Part shown: positions 56,824 through 64,000 of the stretch, piece by piece
How the letters are laid out: each line of letters opens with the position of its first letter
How positions within the stretch are numbered: position 1 is the first letter of the stretch
Source of the DNA: Chlorella sorokiniana
Lineage: Eukaryota > Chlorophyta > Trebouxiophyceae > Chlorellales > Chlorellaceae
Assembly (NCBI GenBank): GCA_025917655.1
Contig: CP084611.1
Location: forward strand, 1,240,001 to 1,304,000
Length of the DNA stretch: 64,000 bases
Reading direction: 5' to 3'
Made by a program: the position numbers and the translations under genes
Notes under the pieces: model-generated
What the model was told of the DNA's origin: nothing
Seen by the model: the letters and a program-made list of their open reading frames with translations, nothing else
The model's database searches: none

Positions 56824-59800
56824 ATGGCGGCGGCGTCTGTGTCTGCCGCCGCGTCCACCTCTTCTGACAGCGCTGCGGGCAAAAAGGCCGTCGTGGTCGG
56901 GGCAGGCAAGCGCTTTCATGGGCGACACCAGGAATGCACACGCATCACACCAACAGCCTGTGCGGTGTGGGTTCCTGCCGTCGCCTCGGCACCGCCCAAG
57001 TCCCTCGTCACCACGCCTGGTCGCTCGCAAACTCGTGCTCACCCGGCGCCCCCTGCCTCCGCTCCCGCTCCCCAGGCCCCGCGGGCGCACTCACAGCCAT
57101 GCTGCTGGCCCGCCAGGGCTTCCGCGTTGATGTGTTTGAGCGGCTGGCGCCGCTGGTGGGGCGGGGCGGCGAGGTGCGGGCCAGCATCGGCCCCCGCTCC
57201 TACCACATCCTGCTCACCGAGCGCGCCATCACTGCGCTGGAGGGGGCGGGCGCCGACCTGCAGGGCTTTGACATCCCCGACCTCGCCTACGGGCTGCGAC
57301 ACAGGTGGGGGCGGGGGCGGCCTGGGATGTAGCACGGGCCACGGTGCGCCGCGGCAACGGCAGCCAGCCTGCTGGCATCGTGCCGGCGGCGGCAGTGCAG
57401 CAAGCAAGGCGACAGGTGGCGCTCCCGCCCTGAAGCTGGCTCCGCCCACCGCCCGCAACCCCTCTCCCGGCCTGCAGGCTGCGCGGCGCCCGCACGAGGG
57501 CCGTCGCTCCACGCTGCCCGGCCGCTTGAAGGTGGCCAACCGAGGCACGCTGGCGGGTGCGCTGGTGCAGCAGTGCCTGGCGCAGCACGGCAGCCGCGTG
57601 CAGTTCCACTTCAACCAGGCAGGCTGTCGTGTGCTTGGTCGCCGCCTTGCTCACAGCGGAATGTGCTCAGCAGGGACCCCACCTGTTCTGTGTTGCTGTG
57701 TTAAGGGCCCAGGCCCGCCGCGGGCAGCCTGCTCCCCGCCAACACGCATCCCCTGCCAACCCCCAGCCACACACCTGCCACGCCACCCAACATCAAGCAG
57801 GACCTTCACCTGCTGGACCCCGTCAACCGCACCGCCTACTTCCGAGCAGTGGACTCAGCGGCAAAAGGGGCTGCCATGGCATCATCCGGCGCTGGCGCGG
57901 GGGCGGCTGCGGCTGCGGCCCGGACCCAACCAACGCGCCTGCGCCGGGCGAAGCAGCGCAGGGCGGTGCCGCTGGCAGTGCCGCGGCGGAGCTGCAGGCG
58001 CTCACAACGCAGCGCACGCCTGCCTCTGCCGACGCGCTGGCGTCCTTCAAATTTGACCTGCTGGTGGCTGCCGACGGCGCCTCCAGCCTGGTGCGGCGGG
58101 TGGTGCAGCGGCACGACAAGGAGCTGGCTGTACGCCTCACCCGCGACACCAGTGAGCGCAGGCTGCACGGCACTGCCGGTCGCCGAATTGCAACAACGGC
58201 GGCGCCGCCTCACTGCCTGCCCCCTGCCCCGCCTGGATGCCTGCGTGCCTCAGCCACTGGCTGGACGCCCCCTCCCAAACACACCCACAGTGGAGTTCAA
58301 GGTGTGCGACATGGGCCCTGCCGACGACTTCCTGCCAGCCGGCGTCAGCCCAGTGGGCACCTTCCAGACGTGGAGCAACTCTAAGGTGGGCGGCAGGCGG
58401 AAGGGCCGGGGCCTGCTGCGTCGCTGCCCGCGATCGCACACGCCTGCCTGGCCCGCATGCCCACCTTGGGGCGCTCGCAGGGCCCGCTCGCCTCCCTCGC
58501 TCGCCTCACCGCGCTGCCGGCCCACCCTCACCCACCCAGCTGCAAGCCTCCCTGGTTGGCGGGTCGTCGGGCGACGGACGGCTGCGCTGCGCGTTCATCC
58601 TGCCAGGAGGGGTGGGTGCGCTACTGCCCCCGTGCTGGCCATCCCACTGGTGGGGAGCATGTGAAGCAGATGGTCAGGAGGCCCTGCCCAGCCTGCTGCT
58701 TGCGCTACTCTGCTCGGCGGCTGCCGCTCGACTGCGCCGCCCTCTGCCTTCCCTCAGGAGCACGATAAGCTGCAGAGCGCTGAAGACTATGAGCGGGCCC
58801 TAGCGCATACGTTCCCCAGCCTGCCGCAGCACACAGTCAAGGTGGGGGCTGGCCGCGCTCGCTGGCTGGATCATTTAAACCCCTACCCTGCCCCTGCTGT
58901 CCCCTGCAACATGATGCATGTGCATTTCTCCTCTGACCTTCGCGCAGCACATTGCACCCCAGCTGGCCGCCTGCCCGGTCTCCAATGGCGGCACCATCGT
59001 GCGCTGCTCCAAGCTGCACAGGTGCACCTGCAGCGGGGTTGTGGGGCCTGGGCTGGCGCCGCTCGCGCAAATCAACGCTGTGCTTGCCTGACCAACACGC
59101 GTGTGCGCGAGGCGCGCCGCTGCCCACTCTGCCATGCAGCGGGCGCGTCGTGTTGGTGGGGGACGCCGCGCACAGCGTGTACCCAGCGCTGGGGCAGGGC
59201 GCCAACGCTGCGCTGGAGGGGGCGGCCACCCTGGGCGCCGTGCTGGCAGGCAAGCAAGCGCGGCTGGAGCACAAGCGCGGGCCAGGCTGGCGCTTGGCAG
59301 CCCAGCGGCACTGTGCACGCTCTGCCAGCCTGGGACGGGCCGCCTAGCCGTTGCGTTCCCCTACCCGGACTTCAAGCCGCTCTTGAACAAGCGCTCCTCA
59401 CCCACGGTTTTGTTTCGCTGCAGAGGCGGGCGCAGCTGACTTGGAGGGCGCCCTGGCCGAGTACTCGCGCTGCTGGCTGCCCAACGCCCACGCCGTGGCG
59501 GACCTGACGGAGGATGCCTTTGGCGGCAACGCCCGCGAGTTCACTTTGAATTTGAAGCTCGTGCAGGTGTGTGTGTGTGTGTGTGGGGGGGGTGCTGGAG
59601 CGGGGAAGGGGGGAGGGGGCTGGAGCGGGTATGGATGCTTCCCTCAGCTTGGCAACCGCTGTTGCAGCGCCCGAAGCAGCGCAGCACTAAGGGGCAGTTG
59701 GGATGGGCAAGTACTTGCGCCTGAGAATGTGGGCAGCCCTTTGCCCGCGTCAGCGCTTTGCCTGTTCCCAGCCACTGCCGGGCCTGCTCCCGCCCCCTCC

Positions 59801-60033
59801 GATCCCCCTTGCAGCTCGTTTGCCAGATGCTGCTGCACAGGGTGCTGCCCTTCCTGGTGCCCAAGCCCGCTCTCCTCTTGATCAACACCACGATGCCCTA
59901 CGCCGCCATCCTGCGCCGTGGCCAGCGGGAGATGGCGGCGTTCAAGGCGTTGCTTGCCGCCGCCGCAGCTGCGCTCCTGGCTGTGCTTGTCCGCCATGCC
60001 AGGCCCTCCCTAACTGCCCTTGGGCTGGTCTGA
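56824..60033 (+). CDS. Kynurenine 3-monooxygenase-like FAD monooxygenase with C-terminal membrane helix
   Basis: The start MAAASVSAAASTSSDSAAGK is at 56824. The FAD dinucleotide motif is rebuilt over a GC-donor intron (donor 56906) as KKAVVVGAG|PAGALTAMLLARQ. Next are VDVFERLAPLVGRGGEVRAS, KVANRGTLAGALVQQCLAQ, and FDLLVAADGASSLVRRVVQR with the DG motif near 58070. Then GRLRCAFILPGG and the GD motif GRVVLVGDAAHSVYPALGQG ANAALEG near 59150 show the second FAD contact. EYSRCWLPNAHAVADLTEDA and LHRVLPFLVPKPALLLINTT resemble the C-terminal half of kynurenine 3-monooxygenase, and the protein ends with a hydrophobic helix (AAAAALLAVLVRHA), as the membrane-bound mitochondrial enzyme does. Stop at 60033. 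A frame change lies near 57900-57960. The alternative is another group-A flavoprotein hydroxylase. The tryptophan dioxygenase/kynureninase fusion elsewhere in the window supports the KMO reading. Confidence 0.68.
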
Positions 60034-60750
60034 CAAGCGCTCCATGTGGCTGAGTCGCCCAACGCGATTTTGACGCACTGCACAGATTCTCTTGTCCCTG
60101 ATTGGCCGACGTACTGCGTTGTTGGTTGCTTCTCATGAGCTGTGCCCTGGGTGCCAGACGACTGTGTGGCCCACCTTGTGAAGCAAACGCTTGAAGATGT
60201 GACTGCGCTAAGCTGCCTTTCCTCCCTTCGAGAGGGTATGATTGAAAGAGGTCACAATGCAGTGCACATTGCAAGAGTGACAGCAAAGAGCACCAGCCAC
60301 CCACTGAAATGGTACCCAGGTTCAAACGGTGGGGACACGGGACATCATGCAGGTGGGCACTGGACTGACATAATGTGCTCTTTTGGTATGGCACGCAGCC
60401 CACAGGACTGCAAAGTACATCAGAATCAATTCGCGTGAGGTGTGGATCATCGGTGCACAGCACGTTGTGCCGCAATGTTGTCCGGGGCTCAGCCATGTGG
60501 GGCAAGCATCGACAGCCAGGCTGGCAAAGGTGTGCAATCTATGGAAGGAGTTCTTGCAGACACAATACAAGCTGCGGTGGACAAGCCCAGTATTCGTTAG
60601 CAGAGGGCACGGCCTAGTCATTCTTGAGCAGGAAGCCCGCCATGCAAGCTACAGCGGTGCTCAGCCTCGCAGCAGTTCTCATACGTTGTTCGGGTTGGCT
60701 GGGTGTATTAGTGCCAAGCTGACACAGCAGATCAGGAGGGGCCCAGGCCC
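60034..60750. other. Convergent intergenic region (717 bp)
   Basis: It lies between the ends of the flavoprotein (plus) and isoamylase (minus) genes. No TGTAA in either direction, no repeat and no coding exon are seen. A GGTTCAAAC word near 60321 resembles a tRNA T-loop, but no acceptor stem or D-arm can be paired with it. Confidence 0.4.
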
Positions 60751-63700
60751 TCACGCATCCTTGGCAATGAGCATGACGGAGGAGTGGGGCTGGATGCAGT
60801 ACACAGGCTCCACGCCTGCGGCACAGCCATACCAGCCAGCGCACAGCGCTCAGGGCATCGGGAGTTAGCCAAGCGGCCCGCCCCACACACACTGTCGCTC
60901 CCCCTTCCAGACCCTCTCCCTTCCCAAGCAGCCATCCCCAAGCCCAGCCCACCTGCGTTTCCGCCTGGGGTGAAGTCCTTGGGGGTGCCAGGTTGGTGTC
61001 CACCACCCGGCACCACTTCTTGCCCGACGGCGGCGGCGGCAGCGTGATGCGCACCTCAAAGGAGTGGGCGTTGAAGGCGGCGTAGATGGAGCCGCAGCCC
61101 TGGCCCCTGAAACACACAGAAGGGGGATGGACGAGGTGTGTGTATGTGGCGGGGGGTGATCGAGTGTGGTAGGAACTCGAGCCGCATCAGCAGCCGTGGG
61201 GTGCCTGGCGGGCGCTGAGGCCTCACGCCAGCAGCAGGCGGCCGAGTGCGGGCACAGGGTGGCGGGCAGGCGCGACGCACCTGTCGTGCAGCGTGAAGGC
61301 CAGGAAGCGCGACTCGGGGGTCGTCCCAGCGGTCCTCGTGCCACGTCACATCCTGCGTGCAGCGGGCGCCCAGGCGGCTCATCAGAATCACCGGCCGAGT
61401 GAGACCCCCCCCACACACACCGCCCCCTGCCCTGGCCCAGTGCACAGGGGTAGGAGCGAGGCAGTGCCTTTCCAACCCCTACTCCCGGAGCAGGCCCCAC
61501 CTGGGGCGTCAGGAACTCAGCGCGCCCCAGCAGCGGGCACTCCCGCCTGAACTTGATCAGCTCGCTGTAGAACCTGCGCGGAGGCCGGAGGCGGGAGGGG
61601 GGCGCGGGGGGGCGCGGGGCAGGTTGTGCGCAGGGAGGGTGCTGAAGGCAGGCGCTAATGATCGGGACGCGCTCGTCGGTGGCGGCAGCTGACGCGCAGC
61701 TGCTGGTCTGCACGGTTCTGGTGCGGCCTGTCCGCGCCCCACCTGAACCACCCGTTCTGCTTGGCCTCCTCCAGCTGGTGCCAGTCGTAGTGGGTGAGGG
61801 GGTGTCGTGCCCGTAGTAATTGTTGTTGCCCTGCCGGGTCTGGCCATACTCGTCTCCTGCACGGCACGTGTGTGCATGTACGCGCATGTGGGGGTTCAGG
61901 TGCCTCGCAGGTTGGCAGGCTGCAGGCGGGCTGGCACTGGGCAGAAGAGGAGAGGGTGCCTGGCTTTGGGGGAATCAGGCTGGGCTCACCCATCAGCAGC
62001 ATGGGGGTGCCCTGTGACAGCATGAGCGCCAGGTGGTAGTTGCGCATCTGCACCCGTGAAGTGGGGTTTGGGGCACACACGCGCGAGTGCCTTGGTGAGC
62101 AAGTGGGGTGGGAAGGTGGGTGCGCAGGGTGGCTGGTGCAACAACCCCAACGGGGGCAGCTTGGGGGCGCGTGGGCCGCCGATGCGCACCTGGCGCTGGC
62201 GCAGCGCGATGACGGCGGGGTTGTCGGTGGGCCCCTCCACGCCGCAGTTCCAGGAGAAGTTGTCGTTGGTGCCGTCACCTGGAACAGGAGGGAACAACGT
62301 GAGAGCAGAGGCCTGGTAACAGGCGTTGTGAAGGCGGCATGCCGGTCAAGGAAGGAGCGGGGTTGAGCAGGAGCGGCGGTGGCGCAAGGGGCCGCGGCTG
62401 CACCAGCAGCGGCGGGGCGGCGCCTCACGGTTGTCCTCCCGTTTTGGTCGTTGTGCTTCTCGTTGTAGGACACGAAGTCGGCCAGGGTGAAGCCGTCGTG
62501 GGCGATGATGAAGTTGACGGAGTGGAAGGGCTTGCGCTGGTTCTTGTGGTACAGGTCGGCGCTGCCCGCCAGCCGCGTCGCAAACTCGCTCTTCAGGCCG
62601 GGGTCTCCCCTGCACGCGCAGCAGGGAGGAGTGGGTGAGAGCAGGCATGGGAGGCGTTGCAGGGCCCGCCCGAGCGTTGACAAACTTGACGGGTGGCTGC
62701 TGGCACGGCCAGCCAGCTGCACGGCGATGCACGAATCAGGGGAGGAGGCCGGCATCTGTCTGGGCCCCGCCAGGCGCCCCCGCTGCGCCCATACTCGGGC
62801 TTGCACCACACGCGCGCACGCTGCCGAGCGGCGTACCGGAGGAAGCGGCGCACGTCGTCGCGGTACCGCCCGTTCCACTCGGCCCACACGTCCCAGTTGG
62901 GGAAGGATCCGACCATGTAGGCGCCGATGTCCCACGGCTCCGAAATCAGCTTGACCTGTGTTTTTGATGAGGTGTGTGGGGGCGCGCGCAGCAATCTTGC
63001 ATATTTATGTGGTATGCTGGAGCGCGTGCAGGTCTCGCAAACTGCCGGCCATCACAGCACGATGGGCAAGTGCCGCGCTGCCCGCTGCCCCCAGCCCCGG
63101 CCCCGCCCGCCCACCTTGGACAGCACTGGATCCTTGGTGATGGCGCGGATGAGCGGCGGGTTGCTCATCACCTGCCCCGTGGCGTCGCGGCACAGGCAGG
63201 GGGCTGCGGCAGCGGGGCGGCGACAGCGAGCACCAGCCTCAAAACGGTGACCGCTGCTGCGCTGCTCTTCTTCAGTGCGCCTCTCACCCTCCAAGGCACG
63301 CAGCCACAACAGCAACCGTTCAGGAAGCTCTCTCCAGGTGGTCCCCCAAGCCCCCTCCGTTCGCAGCAGGCGCCCAAAACAGCAATGCCCCGAGATCGCT
63401 GTCCCCCCCCCAGCCCCAAGATCGCTATCCCCCCCCCTCCCCCCAGCCCCAGCAGCGCCGCCCCCGCAGCGCCGCCCACCCAGGTCGAAGCGGAAGCCGT
63501 CCACGTGGTACTCCTCCACCCACCAGCGCAGCGAGTCGACAATCTGCTGCGCGGTGGCGGGGTGGTTGGCGTTGACGGTGTTGCCGCAGCCGCTGTAGTT
63601 GAGCATCTTCACGTACGCCCCCGGGTCCTGCTGGTAGTAGGCCTCCGCGTCGATGCCCCGCCACGACAGCACGTAGGGCTCCTGGTCAGCGCCTGGTGGG

Positions 63701-64000
63701 TGGCGCGGGGGGCCGAAGCGGGTTCGAAACCTCTCTGCTGCGCCCACCCAGGCTGCGTTGCACACTCTCGGCCCACCTCGTTACTGGGCGATCGGTGGGT
63801 GGCTGAGTGGACAGGCTCCCCACCAGCACGCCTCATCCCCCGCAGCCATCCCCAACTCCGCCCGCGCGGGCGCGGGGCCCCCACCCCACCCCATTCCCCA
63901 CCCCCACCCCCACATACACACCCACCCACTCTCCCCCTGTCCACCCCCAGGCAGCCACCCACCCTCCACCGTGTGGTTGTACACCACATCCACGATGACC
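60751..64000 (-). CDS. Isoamylase-type starch debranching enzyme, ISA3-like (5' end missing)
   Basis: A GH13 enzyme that cuts alpha-1,6 branches of starch or glycogen. The window edge cuts the gene inside region [14 protein letters not shown]. Then follow [20 protein letters not shown] and [20 protein letters not shown], and region II in [10 protein letters not shown] at 63481-63510 with the nucleophile Asp. Region III is [20 protein letters not shown] with the acid/base Glu near 62935, and region IV is [20 protein letters not shown] near 62490. Further segments are [39 protein letters not shown] and [20 protein letters not shown]. The C-terminal beta domain contains [20 protein letters not shown] and ends [17 protein letters not shown] at TGA 60751-60753. 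All catalytic residues are intact. [11 protein letters not shown] and the single-exon spacing resemble the ISA3 class, which acts on short branches during starch breakdown; this subclass call is less certain than the family. Confidence 0.88.

Noticed and set aside
60310-60335. tRNA T-loop-like word GGTTCAAAC
   Set aside because: No acceptor stem, D-arm or anticodon arm can be fitted around it. A similar GGTTCGAAACC near 63720 lies in an isoamylase intron and also lacks a cloverleaf.
1-64000. CRISPR arrays, insertion sequences, viral or integron-like elements
   Set aside because: No regularly spaced repeats, transposase motifs, terminal inverted repeats or capsid/polymerase motifs were seen on either strand.

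Overview
The window looks like nuclear DNA of a GC-rich, intron-dense green alga, most likely a trebouxiophyte of the Chlorella/Micractinium kind. The supports are many short coding exons ending in GT (sometimes GC) donors and C/T-rich CAG acceptors, TGTAA poly(A) signals behind several stop codons, and plant-lineage genes: a starch isoamylase, a plastid-type phosphate/sugar translocator, PWP2, a JmjN/JmjC demethylase and a bHLH factor. No bacterial operon, CRISPR array, insertion sequence, rRNA or tRNA gene was found. Gene models are hand-spliced from protein similarity and splice consensus, so inner exon edges are approximate. Outer edges are the best start and stop codons found.

Layout, left to right. 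1-161 (-): start of an unrecognised gene. 719-5941 (+): a tryptophan 2,3-dioxygenase-like domain joined to a kynureninase-like PLP enzyme. 6421-13797 (+): full-length ABCB transporter. 14145-18999 (-): CrfC/YjdA-type dynamin-like GTPase. 19464-20911 (-): WW + GYF protein. 21252-22182 (-): bHLH factor. 22422-23477 (-): secreted orphan. 23707-27029 (+): periplasmic-binding-protein-like surface protein with a C-terminal membrane anchor. 27748-30523 (-): membrane-anchored SGNH esterase. 31140-31864 (-): TadA-type deaminase. 32347-33936 (+): coiled-coil protein. 34229-35754 (-): RraA-like protein. 36056-38782 (-): ankyrin-repeat protein. 38841-39589 (+): LYRM9-like protein. 39660-41818 (+): TPT-family translocator. 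42297-44373 (+): SCP/NIF phosphatase. 44756-50036 (-): PWP2. 50743-51893 (+): Gln/Ala-rich orphan. 52755-55946 (+): JmjN/JmjC demethylase. 56824-60033 (+): kynurenine-3-monooxygenase-like flavoenzyme. 60751-64000 (-): ISA3-like isoamylase, cut by the window end.

How the genes relate. The clearest link is tryptophan catabolism: the fusion supplies the first and a late step of the kynurenine route, and the flavoprotein 51 kb away is the best candidate for the hydroxylation between them. Other genes are ordinary neighbours, with several short head-to-head promoters (ankyrin/LYRM9 58 bp, secreted orphan/binding protein 229 bp) and one tight tandem (LYRM9 to translocator, 70 bp).

Two genome-wide features stand out. 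Introns with GC instead of GT donors are frequent. Many otherwise well-conserved exons also change frame by one base, often at or near C or G runs; this looks more like uncorrected sequence indels than decay.
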